NCBI RefSeq assembly: GCF_008919445.1
Contig: NZ_VSLG01000006.1
Coordinates: 62,001 to 126,000 of the forward strand
DNA from: Serinicoccus kebangsaanensis
Lineage (GTDB): Bacteria > Actinomycetota > Actinomycetes > Actinomycetales > Dermatophilaceae
Length of the DNA stretch: 64,000 bases
Reading direction: 5' to 3'
The translations under genes and the position numbers were made by a program. The notes under the pieces were generated by a model. The model saw nothing but the letters and a program-made list of their open reading frames with translations. It was not told the origin of the DNA and ran no database searches. Each line of letters opens with the position of its first letter. Within the stretch, counting starts at the first letter, position 1. Shown here in pieces: positions 8,947-18,006 of the stretch.

Positions 8947-9663
8947 GTGGCCGACCTGGTCCTGCTGACCCCACGCCCCGCCGACGACGCGTCGGCGGCC
9001 CTCGTGCTGCCCGGCCTCCCGCTGCTGCCGCACCGCGTGTCGGTGTCCGGCATGGACGCCGGCGTCCTGCTGACCCGGGGCGACCCGGACCTGGTGCTCG
9101 TCGACGCCACCGCCGACCTGGTGCAGGCACGCGGGGTGCTGCGGTCGGTGCACGCCCTGCAGCTGGACATCCCGGTCCTGGCCGTGGTGGGTGAGGGTGC
9201 GCTCGCCGTGCTGGACGAACGCTGGCCGCTCGACGACCTGGTGGTCTCCACCGCCGGGCCGGCCGAGCTGTCCGCGCGGCTGCGGCTGGCCCTGGGCCGG
9301 GGTCCGCGGCGGGACACCGCGGAGTCGGCGCAGGACGCACGCGACGAGCCGGAGGCGATCCGGGTCGCGGACGTGGTCGTCGACGAGGCGAGCTGGACGG
9401 TGCGCGCGGGTGGACGGGCGCTGGACCTCACCTTCAAGGAGTTCGAGCTGCTGCGCTATCTCGTGCAGCACCCGGGCCGGGTGGTGACCCGGGACGTGCT
9501 GCTGCAGGAGGTGTGGGGCGGGGACTACTACGGCGGCACCAGGACCGTCGACGTGCACATCCGGCGGCTGCGGGCCAAGCTCGGGCCGGAGCGGGAGTCG
9601 TTGATCGGCACCATCCGCGGGGTCGGCTACCGCTTCACCGGGTCGCGCAGCACCGACGGCTGA
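8947..9663 (+). CDS. glnR: GlnR-type orphan response regulator (nitrogen control)
   Basis: A 238-residue OmpR-family protein with an atypical receiver (residues 1-115) and a winged-helix DNA-binding domain (about 140-230: LTFKEFELLRYLVQHPGRVVT, TVDVHIRRLRAKLG, IRGVGYRF). The receiver shows LLTPRPADD, LVLVDATADL and PLDDLVVSTAGPAEL, the pattern of actinobacterial GlnR, which lacks a full phosphorylation pocket and controls nitrogen assimilation genes. GTG start; TATCCT lies six bases upstream, so probably leaderless. The next gene is mshD, the same adjacency as in mycobacteria, which supports the assignment. Confidence 0.85.
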   Translation: MADLVLLTPRPADDASAALVLPGLPLLPHRVSVSGMDAGVLLTRGDPDLVLVDATADLVQARGVLRSVHALQLDIPVLAVVGEGALAVLDERWPLDDLVVSTAGPAELSARLRLALGRGPRRDTAESAQDARDEPEAIRVADVVVDEASWTVRAGGRALDLTFKEFELLRYLVQHPGRVVTRDVLLQEVWGGDYYGGTRTVDVHIRRLRAKLGPERESLIGTIRGVGYRFTGSRSTDG

Positions 9664-9685
9664 CGGTCGTGCCAGACTGACCCCC

Positions 9686-10651
9686 ATGCCAGGACCAGGT
9701 CCCGACATCGAGGAGCTCCCCGCGCTGCCCGGTCACCTGTCCGGTGACGTGCTGGCGCTCGCCGTGCGCGCCGCCAGGCACGACGGCGTCAAGCCCCTCT
9801 CCGAGCAGACCGTGCTGCAGGCGCGCCGCCTCCCGGAGGACACCAGCAGCCACGAGGCGGGCACCCACCTGGTGGTGCGTGCCGAGCCCGGCGGGCCGCT
9901 CGTGGGCTACGGCCACGTCGACCGCACCGACCCGGACCACCCCTCCGCCGAGCTGGTGGTCGACCCCGACCACCGGCGCCGCGGCGTGGGCGGGGCGCTG
10001 CTCGACCACGTGCTGCGTCGTTGGCCCTCGGTGCGCCTGTGGAGCCACGGCGACCTGCAGGACGCCCGGACCCTCTACGGCTCGCGCGGCCTGCGCGTGG
10101 TGCGCGAGCTGTGGCAGATGGCCCGGCCGCTCGCCGGGGAGTGGGCCGACCTGCCCGACCGGGTGGACCTGCCGAGCGAGCTCGAGGTGCGGTCCTACCG
10201 GGTGGGCGCCGACGACGAGGCCTGGCTGGCGCTCAACTCCAGGGCCTTCGCCGACCACCCGGAGCAGGGCCGGATGACCCTCGCCGACCTGCGCGACCGG
10301 CAGTCCGAGCCGTGGTTCGACCCCTCCGGCTTCCTCGTCCTGGTGGACTCCGACCAGGTGGATCCCGAGGGTGAGCCGCGGCTGGCGGCCTTCCACTGGA
10401 CCAAGGTCGAGACCGACCACCCCGACACAGGTGAGGTCTACGTCGTCGGGGTCGACCCCGACTACCAGGGCCGCGGTCTGGGGACGGCGGTGACCCTGCT
10501 CGGTCTGCAGCACCTGCGGGCGCGCGGGGTCCAGACGGCCACCCTCTACGTCGACGGGGACAACGGTCCGGCGATCGCGACCTACCACCGCCTGGGCTTC
10601 GAGCGCTCAGCGATCGACGTCATGTATGCCGCTGGAGACACGGGGGCATGA
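9686..10651 (+). CDS. mshD: Mycothiol synthase MshD
   Basis: Last step of mycothiol synthesis: acetylates Cys-GlcN-Ins with acetyl-CoA. The 321-residue protein carries two GNAT domains in tandem. The N-terminal domain has DGVKPLSEQTVLQAR and the CoA loop DPDHRRRGVGGALL; the C-terminal domain has GVDPDYQGRGLGTAVTLLGL followed by ATLYVDGDNGPAIATYHRLGF. Length and order fit MshD. A CAGACT box lies seven bases before the ATG. The gene's TGA overlaps the ATG of the Nudix-phosphatase gene (ATGA), so the two are translationally coupled. Confidence 0.92.
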   Translation: MPGPGPDIEELPALPGHLSGDVLALAVRAARHDGVKPLSEQTVLQARRLPEDTSSHEAGTHLVVRAEPGGPLVGYGHVDRTDPDHPSAELVVDPDHRRRGVGGALLDHVLRRWPSVRLWSHGDLQDARTLYGSRGLRVVRELWQMARPLAGEWADLPDRVDLPSELEVRSYRVGADDEAWLALNSRAFADHPEQGRMTLADLRDRQSEPWFDPSGFLVLVDSDQVDPEGEPRLAAFHWTKVETDHPDTGEVYVVGVDPDYQGRGLGTAVTLLGLQHLRARGVQTATLYVDGDNGPAIATYHRLGFERSAIDVMYAAGDTGA

Positions 10652-11598
10652 GCAGCTCCGGTCCGCCGGTGGTCCGTGCCGCCGGGGTCCTGCCGGTGCG
10701 GACGCACGAGGGGGCGCTGCAGGTCGCGCTGGTGCACCGGCCGAAGTACGACGACTGGTCCTGGCCCAAGGGCAAACTCGACCGCGGCGAGGACTATCCC
10801 GTGACCGCGGTGCGCGAGGCCTGGGAGGAGACGGGTATGCGCGTGCGGGTGCGGGCCCCGCTGCCTGCCGCCCGCTACCGCCTGGCCGGTGGCGCGGACA
10901 AGCTGGTGCACTACTGGGTCGGTGAGGTGCTCGACGCCTCCGGCGGGTTGGAGCACGAGGTGGACGAGGTGGTCTGGCTCCCCGTCGGCCCGGCCGCGGA
11001 CAAGCTGACCTACGAGCGGGACCGCGAGCAGCTCGAGGCCGTGGTGGCGCGGCACGACGCCTCGACGGCGGACACCTGGTCGCTGCTCGTGGTCCGCCAC
11101 GCCCAGGCGGTCCCGAGGTCGGAGTGGTCCTCGGCCGACCCCCGCCGACCGCTCAGCGGTGCCGGCCGGCGCCGGTCCGCCGGGCGGGTCCGGGCCCTGC
11201 TCGGTGCCTACGCCCCCGAGGTGCTCCTCAGCAGCCCGTCGGTCCGCTGCGTGGACACCCTGGTCCCGTTCGCGACGGCCGCCGGGTTGCCGTTGACCAC
11301 CAAGAAGGGGCTGTCCGAGGAGGGCTTCGAGGCCGACCCGGGCAAGCTGGCCAAGCACCTTGGACGGGTCCTGGACCGCGGTGTCGCCACGGCGCTGTGC
11401 ACGCACGGACCGCTGCTGGCGGACCTGGTCGGGACGCTGCTGTCCCACGCGGACCCGGCGCTGGACCGCTCCGACCGGCGGATGCTCGGCCGGCTGACGG
11501 GCACCGTCATGGACAAGGGCGAGGTGCTGGCCTGCACCATGCTCGGCCGGGGGTCGGACGCCCGGGTCATCGCGGTGGAGCGCTTCCGCCCGCGCTGA
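10648..11598 (+). CDS. Nudix hydrolase fused to histidine phosphatase (MutT1-like)
   Basis: A 316-residue two-domain protein. Residues 1-135 form a Nudix domain with the box GKLDRGED...VREAWEETGM fitting GX5EX7REUXEEXGU. Residues 150-310 form a histidine-phosphatase (SixA/PGAM-like) domain with VVRHAQA, and a second histidine in CTHGPLLADL. This architecture matches mycobacterial MutT1, which cleaves 8-oxo-GTP and diadenosine polyphosphates. It starts inside the mshD stop (ATGA). The gene is followed by a 228-base gap that holds a perfect 18-base inverted repeat. The substrate is inferred from architecture. Confidence 0.85.
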   Translation: MSSSGPPVVRAAGVLPVRTHEGALQVALVHRPKYDDWSWPKGKLDRGEDYPVTAVREAWEETGMRVRVRAPLPAARYRLAGGADKLVHYWVGEVLDASGGLEHEVDEVVWLPVGPAADKLTYERDREQLEAVVARHDASTADTWSLLVVRHAQAVPRSEWSSADPRRPLSGAGRRRSAGRVRALLGAYAPEVLLSSPSVRCVDTLVPFATAAGLPLTTKKGLSEEGFEADPGKLAKHLGRVLDRGVATALCTHGPLLADLVGTLLSHADPALDRSDRRMLGRLTGTVMDKGEVLACTMLGRGSDARVIAVERFRPR

Positions 11599-11653
11599 GG
11601 GGCGTGCGGCGGCGGCCGACACGAGGGGCCCGGAGGCGGTGCGGAGAGGTGTT

Positions 11654-11748
11654 GCAGTGCGTGCCGGGCCGGGAGCGCCTCTCGGCGCGTGGCCGCTCGT
11701 AGCGGCGAGTGTTGGAGCCCGGGGCTGCCGCGGCCCGGCACGCACTGC
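11654..11748. repeat. Long perfect inverted repeat between convergent genes
   Basis: The 18-base arm GCAGTGCGTGCCGGGCCG (11654-11671) is repeated exactly as its reverse complement at 11731-11748, around a 59-base centre. The centre holds its own small hairpin (GCCGC TCGTA GCGGC near 11692-11706). It lies between the convergent Nudix-phosphatase and the 11827-12456 gene. It could be a bidirectional terminator, a structured RNA or a small palindromic element. There is no T-run and no clear target duplication. Confidence 0.7.
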
Positions 11749-11826
11749 GGGTCAACGGTACGCCTTGTGCGGATGTTCCCCAACTCTGCCGCACCCTGGC
11801 CTGTCGGCGCCCGGGCCAGGTGTGGA

Positions 11827-12456
11827 TCAGTGCAGCCCGTCGACCCGCCACAGCCGGGCGCAGGCGGTCAGGTCGTCGGCGGTGTCCCGCAGCCGTGCCG
11901 CGCGGTTCACCTGCTCGGTGGGGATGTCCGCGCCGCCGGGGTCGGCCAGCCCCACCGCCATGACGTGGCAGAAGGCGCTGGCCCGCTCCAGGGCGATCGC
12001 GAAGTCGCCGGTGAAGATGCCGCCGAGGATCTGCTCGGTGAGGTGGCGCAGCGCGTCCGGCTCGGGAGGCTCGGCGACACCGGCGATGGCGCGGTAGACC
12101 TCGGCGTGACCCGACCCGGCGACGAACTGTCGCCCCACCTCCTCGGGCTGCCGCAGCACCCACTCGTGCAGCAGGTAGAGCCGCCACAGCGCACCGGGCA
12201 GGGTGCGGGCCGGACGGTCGGACCACAGCTGTGCGACGGTCGCCAGCCCCACCTCTCCGACCAGGCCGACCAGCCGGGAGGTGAGCTCGCTGTCCCCGGC
12301 CGACTCGGCGCGACCGCGGCCGACCACCAGCTCGGCGCTGCGGTGCGCGGCCTCGGCGACCTCGAGGGGGTCTGGGGCCGTGGCGGCGTCCTCCAGCCGG
12401 TCGGGCGGTCGCAGCGTGGGGCGGTGGAAGTGCCGCCGGTCGTCGTGCTGGCTCAT
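11827..12456 (-). CDS. Conserved hypothetical protein, mostly helical, in the treYZ train
   Basis: A 209-residue soluble protein, charged at both ends, with no signal peptide or membrane helix. The middle (ELTSRLVGLVGEVGLATVAQLWSD, LYLLHEWVLRQPEEVGRQF, AIALERASAFCHVMAVGLADPGG) looks like an all-helical conserved domain found in actinobacteria. I do not recognise a function. Its ATG overlaps the treZ TGA (ATGA at 12456-12453), so it is the last gene of the leftward train that includes treY and treZ and is likely translated with them. Confidence 0.7.
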   Translation of the reverse strand: MSQHDDRRHFHRPTLRPPDRLEDAATAPDPLEVAEAAHRSAELVVGRGRAESAGDSELTSRLVGLVGEVGLATVAQLWSDRPARTLPGALWRLYLLHEWVLRQPEEVGRQFVAGSGHAEVYRAIAGVAEPPEPDALRHLTEQILGGIFTGDFAIALERASAFCHVMAVGLADPGGADIPTEQVNRAARLRDTADDLTACARLWRVDGLH

Positions 12457-14234
12457 CGGGTCAGCACCACCACGCTGTCCGGGGACAGGCTCGACCGTTC
12501 CGGGCCGGTCGTCGTGTCGTCCCCGTCGTCCGAGAGGGGCGGGAAGGCGGCCAGCAGCTCGCCCTCGGGCCGCGGCAGCTCCAGCGCGCCCTCACCGCCG
12601 AGCCGGGCCAGGACGACGACGCCGGGGCGGGTCACGACGATCACCTCGCCGCCGGTGCCGTCGTCCTCGCGGGTGAGCTCGCCCGTCGTGCCCCGCGCCT
12701 CGGGTGGGGTCCGCGCGCGCCAGCGGAGCAGGGTGGAGTAGAACGCGAGCATCTGTGCGTGCGGGGACCGGCCCGGCTCGTCCCAGTCCAGGGTGGACGC
12801 GGCCACGGTGCCGGCGTCCTGCGGGTCGGGCACGTCTGCGGCCCAGCCGTGCTCGGCGAACTCCGCCCGGCGGCCCTCGCGGATGGACTGGGCCAGCCAC
12901 TCCTCCTCGTGGTCGGTGAAGTACTGCCACGGGGTGCTCGCGGCCCACTCCTCGCCCATGAAGAGCATCGGGGTCCAGGGTGCGGTGAGCAGCAGCGCCG
13001 CGCCGATGGCGTGGCGCCCGGCGGGGATGCCGTGGTGCACCCGGTCGCCGACCGCCCGGTTGCCGACCTGGTCGTGGGTCTGCAGCGAGGCGACGAAGCG
13101 CCACGGCTCGGTCACCGACAGATCGACCGCTGCGCCATGGCTGCGCCCCCGGAAGGTGGAGAAGGTCCCGTCGTGGAAGAAGGGGGTCCGCCCCAGCACC
13201 TTGCCGATCGCCCCCGGCTCGGCGAAGTCGGCGTAGTAGCCCGCGGTCTCCCCCGTCAGCAGCACGTGCAGGGCGTGGTGCACGTCGTCCACCCACTGTC
13301 CGTGCAGCCCGAGCCCGCCTGCGCCTCCCGGGCCGCGTCGGGCCACGGTGGACGGGTCGTTGCGGTCGGACTCGGCGACCAGGCTCCGGGGTATGCCGGT
13401 GCGCGCCGCCACGTCGTCCGCCAGCGCGGCCAGCTCCTCCAGCAGGTGCACCGCCCGCTCGTCGTGCAGGGCGTGCACGGCGTCCAGCCGAAGCCCGTCC
13501 AGGTGGTAGTCGGTCAACCACATCTCGACGTTGTCGAGCAGGTAGGCCCGGACCTCGTCGCTCCCGGGGCCGTCCAGGTTGACGGCGTCCCCCCAGGGCG
13601 TGTGGTAGCGGTCGGTGAAGTACGGCCCGGCCTGCGCCAGGTAGTTGCCGCTCGGTCCGAGGTGGTTGTAGACGACGTCCAGCCACACGGCCAGCCCGGC
13701 GGCGTGCGCCGCGTCGACGAACCGGGCCAGACCCTCCGGCCCGCCGTAGGCGTCGTGGACGGCATACGGCGCGACACCGTCGTAGCCCCACCCGTGCCGA
13801 CCCGGGAAGGCCGCGACCGGCATCAGCTCCACCACGGTGATGCCGAGCCCGACCAGGTGGTCGAGGCGGGTGGCGGCGGCCTCGAAGGTGCCCTCCGCGG
13901 TGAAGGTGCCCACGTGCAGCTCGTAGACCGCGGCCCGCTCCATCGGGACACCCCGCCAGCCGGCGTCGGACCAGGCGAAGGTCGAGCTGTCCACCAGCCG
14001 GCTGGGCGCGTGCACGCCGTCCGGCTGGTGCCGGGATCGCGGGTCCGGCACGGCGATGCCGCCGTCGACGGAGAAGGCGTAGCGGTCGTCGTGCGCGGAC
14101 GCGTCGGCCTCGGCCCGCCACCAGCCTCCCTCGGCCAGGGCCATCTCCACCCGGCCGGCGTCCTCAAGTCGCGCACCGAGCAGCAGCTCGACCCGCTCGG
14201 CCTCCGGCGCCCACAGTCCGAAGTCGTGCCTCAC
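12453..14234 (-). CDS. treZ: Malto-oligosyltrehalose trehalohydrolase TreZ
   Basis: Releases trehalose from maltooligosyl trehalose made by TreY. The 593-residue GH13 enzyme starts VRHDFGLWAPEAERVELLL (carbohydrate-binding beta domain), then the barrel: ELHVGTFTAEGTF, VVELMPVAAFPGRHGWGYDG, WLDVVYNHLGPSGNYL, the nucleophile region DGLRLDAVHAL, the acid region LVAESDRND, and QTHDQVGNR with the third acidic residue. The GTG start at 14234 shares GTGA with the treY stop, so the two are coupled. The frame stays open far upstream through treY but that sequence is not protein-like. The distal gene at 11827-12456 is coupled in turn. Confidence 0.95.
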   Translation of the reverse strand: MRHDFGLWAPEAERVELLLGARLEDAGRVEMALAEGGWWRAEADASAHDDRYAFSVDGGIAVPDPRSRHQPDGVHAPSRLVDSSTFAWSDAGWRGVPMERAAVYELHVGTFTAEGTFEAAATRLDHLVGLGITVVELMPVAAFPGRHGWGYDGVAPYAVHDAYGGPEGLARFVDAAHAAGLAVWLDVVYNHLGPSGNYLAQAGPYFTDRYHTPWGDAVNLDGPGSDEVRAYLLDNVEMWLTDYHLDGLRLDAVHALHDERAVHLLEELAALADDVAARTGIPRSLVAESDRNDPSTVARRGPGGAGGLGLHGQWVDDVHHALHVLLTGETAGYYADFAEPGAIGKVLGRTPFFHDGTFSTFRGRSHGAAVDLSVTEPWRFVASLQTHDQVGNRAVGDRVHHGIPAGRHAIGAALLLTAPWTPMLFMGEEWAASTPWQYFTDHEEEWLAQSIREGRRAEFAEHGWAADVPDPQDAGTVAASTLDWDEPGRSPHAQMLAFYSTLLRWRARTPPEARGTTGELTREDDGTGGEVIVVTRPGVVVLARLGGEGALELPRPEGELLAAFPPLSDDGDDTTTGPERSSLSPDSVVVLTR

Positions 14235-16720
14235 CGTGCCCCCTCCTGCAGATGGTCCGCCCGCACCAGCAGCGCGACCGGGCCGTCGGCGAAGACCTCG
14301 GCGGCCGGTGCACCCTCCTCGCCCACCGGGTGCTCCGCCCCGGTGAGGGCGTCGACCCAGAGGTCGGGCGGCAGCGGTATACGGGTGTCGCCGAGACCTC
14401 CGGCCGCCCCGAGGCTGCGGGGCGCCCTGATGGTGAGGGTCGCGGCGACACCGCCCCGCAGGAAGCCGAGCACGTGCTCCCCCGCCTCGACGGGGCGGTA
14501 GTCGGCGCCCGGGCCGTAGGCCTGCGGGAGCCACGCGCGCAGCCGCAGCACCCGCGAGGTCACCCAGAGCACCTCGTCGGAGAGGTCGCCGGTCCAGCCG
14601 GTCGCGTCCAGCCGTCGGAGCCGCTCGATCCGTTCGTCGTAGTCGACCGGCCGCCGGTTGTCCGGGTCCACCAGGGACAGGTCGACGACGCCGGACCCCT
14701 GGTAGGTGTCGGGGACCCCGGGCAGGGTGAGCTGCAGGATCTTCTGGGCCAGGGTGAGGGTGCGCGTGGTGAGGACGTTGTCCTGCAGCGTGGCCGCGAT
14801 CGCGTCCGTGACCTCGCCGCCCGTCAGCATCTCGTCCGCGAGGGCCAGCACCCGCGCCTCGTAGTCCTCGTCCGGGTCGGTCCAGGTGGTGTGCGCCTTG
14901 GCCTCGCGCATCGCCTTGGTGAGGTAGGCCTCCAGCCGGTCGCGGTCGACCGGGCCGGCGCCCACCAGCGTCTGCCAGATGAGGTGCGCGGTGGGGAGGT
15001 CCACGTCGAGCCGACCGGCGGCGCTCCGGACGGCGGCGGAGATGCGGGCCCACCCCTCCGCGTCCCCGGACACGGCCAGGATCCGGGCGCGGACGTCCTC
15101 GCTGCGCTTGGTGTCGTGGGTGGACAGGGTGGTCATCCCCAGCGGCCAGTGCTCGGCCTGGTGCCGCGCCCAGGTGTGCAGCCGGTCGACGCCGCGCTCG
15201 GCGTCCAGGCCGACGGCGGGGTCGGCGCCGACCTCGTTGAGGGCGACCAGCCGGTGCCAGCGGTAGAAGGCGGTGTCCTCGATGCCCTTGGCCATCACCG
15301 GCCCGGTGGTCTGCTGGAAGCGCACGCACAGGTCCGCCGCCGCACCGGGGTCGGTGGCGCAGCCCTGCGGATCGGTGAGGACCGTGACGAGCGCGTCGAT
15401 CTCCGTCCGCAGGTCGGGCCGACCCTGCACCGCACCCTGCTGACCGGTGAGCAGGGGCGCGACCAGCTCCGCGTCGTGGGCGCCCGGCATGGCGCCCGGT
15501 CGCACGTAGGCGCGGTAGACGTGCACGGAGACCAGCAGCTCGAGGAGCGCCTCGCGCAACCGGCCCGCGTCCAGCCGGGGCAGGGCCTGCACGGCGCGGC
15601 GCATCAGCCGCGCCACCTCGGGCCGCAGCAGCTCGGTCGCGGCCAGCCGCTTGCACCGCTCGATCTCGACGTGCACGTCCGGCTCGCCGCCGGTGGCCGC
15701 CCACTCCCGGCTCACCACGTCGGTGGTCCCTGGGTCGACCAGGGCGGCCGACAGCGCGGCGTTCGCGTCGTAGCCGGTGGTGCCGGAGCAGGGCCAGCCG
15801 GGCGGCAGCCGCTCCTCCCCCTCGAGGATCTTCTCCACCCAGATCGGCGTGCCCGGGAGGGTCGCCCCGGTGAGCTGCTCGAGGTATGCCGTGGGGTCGG
15901 CGAGCCCGTCCGGGTGGTCGATGCGGAAGCCGTCGACGACGCCGGAGCGGTGCAGCTCGAGCAGCAGCTCGTGCGTGCTGGAGAAGACGTCGGCCTGCTC
16001 GACGCGGACCCCGATCAGCCCGTCCACCTCGAAGAAGCGTCGGTAGTTCAGCACGTCGGGGGCGTCGCGCCAGGAGGCGAGCAGCCAGCGCTGGGCGTCC
16101 AGCACCGCGCCGACGGCCGCAGGAGAGCCGGCACCGTCGGGGTGACCGGCGGCGAGCTCCTCGGTGCCGGGCGCCAGCGGCAGCACCTGCTCGTAGTAGC
16201 GCGCCACCGGCTGCCCGGCCGCGGGCCCCTCGTCCTCCCGTCCGACGTCGAGGGTGATCTCTCCCCGGTCCAGCACCGCGGGCAGGTCGTCGCCCAGCAC
16301 CGGCAGGCCGAGGCGGCCACCCAGGTGCCCCCAGTCGATGTCGAACCACGACGCCCGGGCCGCGGTCTGCCCGTCGCGCAGCACCTCCCACAGGGGTGCG
16401 TTGCGCCACAGCGGGGCGACCATCGCCATGTGGTTGGGCACCACGTCGACGACGACCCCGATCCCGAGGTCGTGGCAGGAGCGGGCGAGGGCCTCCAGGC
16501 CGGCCCGCCCGCCGATCTCGGGGTTCACCCGCGTGTGGTCGACCACGTCGTACCCGTGCTCCGACCCGGGCACCGCGGTGAGGACGGGAGAGAGGTAGAC
16601 GTGGCTCACGCCAAGGGCGTGCAGGTAGGGCACTACCTGCTCGGCATCGGCACAGGTGAAGCCGGCGTGCAGCTGGAGACGGTAGGTGGCGGTCAGGGGA
16701 CGGGCCGTGGACGCTGTCAT
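14231..16720 (-). CDS. treY: Maltooligosyl trehalose synthase TreY
   Basis: Converts the reducing end of alpha-1,4-glucans to an alpha,alpha-1,1 bond, making maltooligosyl trehalose. The 829-residue GH13 protein begins MTASTARPLTATYRLQLH and shows YLHALGVSHVYLSPVLTAVPGSEHGYDV, VDVVPNHMA, the nucleophile motif GFRIDHPDGL, IWVEKILEGEE with the acid, and TTLSTHDTKRSEDVRAR. A TreX debranching enzyme is not in the window. Start: ATG 16720; GTG 16729 is possible and neither has a clear ribosome site. It sits 51 bases downstream of the small membrane protein gene and so may be read from the sigma-factor promoter. Confidence 0.93.
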   Translation of the reverse strand: MTASTARPLTATYRLQLHAGFTCADAEQVVPYLHALGVSHVYLSPVLTAVPGSEHGYDVVDHTRVNPEIGGRAGLEALARSCHDLGIGVVVDVVPNHMAMVAPLWRNAPLWEVLRDGQTAARASWFDIDWGHLGGRLGLPVLGDDLPAVLDRGEITLDVGREDEGPAAGQPVARYYEQVLPLAPGTEELAAGHPDGAGSPAAVGAVLDAQRWLLASWRDAPDVLNYRRFFEVDGLIGVRVEQADVFSSTHELLLELHRSGVVDGFRIDHPDGLADPTAYLEQLTGATLPGTPIWVEKILEGEERLPPGWPCSGTTGYDANAALSAALVDPGTTDVVSREWAATGGEPDVHVEIERCKRLAATELLRPEVARLMRRAVQALPRLDAGRLREALLELLVSVHVYRAYVRPGAMPGAHDAELVAPLLTGQQGAVQGRPDLRTEIDALVTVLTDPQGCATDPGAAADLCVRFQQTTGPVMAKGIEDTAFYRWHRLVALNEVGADPAVGLDAERGVDRLHTWARHQAEHWPLGMTTLSTHDTKRSEDVRARILAVSGDAEGWARISAAVRSAAGRLDVDLPTAHLIWQTLVGAGPVDRDRLEAYLTKAMREAKAHTTWTDPDEDYEARVLALADEMLTGGEVTDAIAATLQDNVLTTRTLTLAQKILQLTLPGVPDTYQGSGVVDLSLVDPDNRRPVDYDERIERLRRLDATGWTGDLSDEVLWVTSRVLRLRAWLPQAYGPGADYRPVEAGEHVLGFLRGGVAATLTIRAPRSLGAAGGLGDTRIPLPPDLWVDALTGAEHPVGEEGAPAAEVFADGPVALLVRADHLQEGAR

Positions 16721-16771
16721 GACGAGCACCAGTGTCTCACCGCCAGCGCGAGCGGCCTCGCTGCGCCGTCG

Positions 16772-16987
16772 TCAGCCGCTCCCCAGCCAGCGGACGTACC
16801 AGCCGATCAGCACCAGGGCCGCGAGCACCACGACCGCCGCGACGAGGACCGCACCGGCTCGCCAGCGGCGGGCCTCCACCCGCCCGCGCACCGCGACCGA
16901 CTGCCGGCGCGGCTCGATGCCGTGGTCGGGAGCCCGGAGCACCCGCCGCAGCAGGTCCTCCAGGGCGCGCACCGTCGCCGCAGTCAT
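16772..16987 (-). CDS. Small single-pass membrane protein, unknown
   Basis: A 71-residue protein with a basic soluble N-terminal half (ALEDLLRRVLRAPDHGIEPRR) and one TM helix near residues 43-65 (GAVLVAAVVVLAALVLIGWYV), ending just outside it. No family was recognised. Its ATG overlaps the preceding TGA by one base (TGATG), so it is translationally coupled to the 16987-18006 gene and belongs to the sigma-factor unit. A role with the larger membrane protein is possible but is inference from linkage only. Confidence 0.65.
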   Translation of the reverse strand: MTAATVRALEDLLRRVLRAPDHGIEPRRQSVAVRGRVEARRWRAGAVLVAAVVVLAALVLIGWYVRWLGSG

Positions 16988-18006
16988 CAGCCGGGCGGGT
17001 TCTCGGGGCCGAGGTAGGCGAGGTTCTCCGCGCTTTTCTGCGCGATCTCCGCAGCGGCCTCGACCGCCTCGTCGAGGGTGGTCGGCCCGCCGTCGCCCGG
17101 CGCCGCGCGCACGGTGACACCGACCAGGTAGTCGCCCTGGCGCACCAGTGCCCCACCGACCTGCTGGACGTCGCCCGACTGCAGCTCGGTCTCCCGCCCG
17201 ACGAGCAGGTGGTCGGCGTCGTCGTGGCCGGGCCAGGGCAACGGCTCCGGCACGCCGCCCGACAGGTCCTCCTCGACCCACACGCTGGTCAGGCCCGCGC
17301 CTCCGTCGCGGATCGCGGCCAGGGCGGCGGCGCTGTCGTCCCAGGCCGTGACCGTCAGCTGGACGGTGTCCTGGTCGATCTCGTTGGTCCCGTCGTAGAA
17401 GAACCAGTCCCGGGCGCTGTGCGGCTCGACGGCAGCACCCTCCCCGCCGGCCATGAAGTCCGACAGCGGCACCGTGCGCGGGTAGGCCGCCGCGTCCTGC
17501 GGCGGGCCCAGCGCGTCCAGCAGGTCCACGCCCACGGGTCGGGGGTCCGGGATCTGCACCCGGTTGGGCAGGTCGGGGTTGTCCGGGCGGACGCTCACCG
17601 GGTCCGGTGGCGTCACGGGCTGCCAGGGAGGCGCCTCGATGGCCCGCGTGGCGGCCTCGCCGTCGGGTGCCCCGGTCGTGCGGGCCACCTCGTCGGGACC
17701 GGACGGCGGGGTGGTCTCCTGGCTCCGGGTCGCGACGGCGACCTCGACCTGCTCCGCCCCGGGCCCGACCAGACGGTTGCCGAGGATCCAGCCCGCCCCG
17801 GCCAGCGAGGGCACGACCACGGCCGCGGCCACGGCGGTGGTCACGGCACGGCGCCGCCGGATCCGGCCGGCGCGGCCCTTCGCGCCGGCGACCAGGGCGG
17901 CATGGTCGAAGCCTTCGCCGTGGAACGCTCCCCCCAGCACGTCGCGGACCTGCTGGTCCGTCGAGGACCGGGGAGTCTGACCGGTGGGGTCGTCCGACCT
18001 CGTCAT
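16987..18006 (-). CDS. Single-pass membrane protein encoded with an ECF sigma factor
   Basis: A 339-residue protein: a soluble N-terminus of about 50 residues (STDQQVRDVLGGAFHGEGFDHAALV), a TM helix at residues 54-75 after an RRRR stop-transfer, then a Pro- and acid-rich spacer and an external globular domain ending DEAVEAAAEIAQKSAENLAYLG. The layout (short cytoplasmic part, one helix, large outside domain) resembles membrane partners of SigE-family sigma factors, but no zinc HxxxCxxC anti-sigma motif is present, so anti-sigma activity is not claimed. Its ATG overlaps the sigma factor stop (ATGA), giving obligate linkage. Confidence 0.75.
   Translation of the reverse strand: MTRSDDPTGQTPRSSTDQQVRDVLGGAFHGEGFDHAALVAGAKGRAGRIRRRRAVTTAVAAAVVVPSLAGAGWILGNRLVGPGAEQVEVAVATRSQETTPPSGPDEVARTTGAPDGEAATRAIEAPPWQPVTPPDPVSVRPDNPDLPNRVQIPDPRPVGVDLLDALGPPQDAAAYPRTVPLSDFMAGGEGAAVEPHSARDWFFYDGTNEIDQDTVQLTVTAWDDSAAALAAIRDGGAGLTSVWVEEDLSGGVPEPLPWPGHDDADHLLVGRETELQSGDVQQVGGALVRQGDYLVGVTVRAAPGDGGPTTLDEAVEAAAEIAQKSAENLAYLGPENPPG

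Noticed and set aside
12453-16409. A single 1318-codon frame covering treZ and most of treY
   Set aside because: Only the treZ part is protein-like. The rest is a shadow of treY in another frame; treY has its own full-length gene and a GTGA junction.
16987-18006. Anti-sigma factor with zinc motif
   Set aside because: No HxxxCxxC is present in the cytoplasmic part; only topology and linkage suggest a link to the sigma factor.
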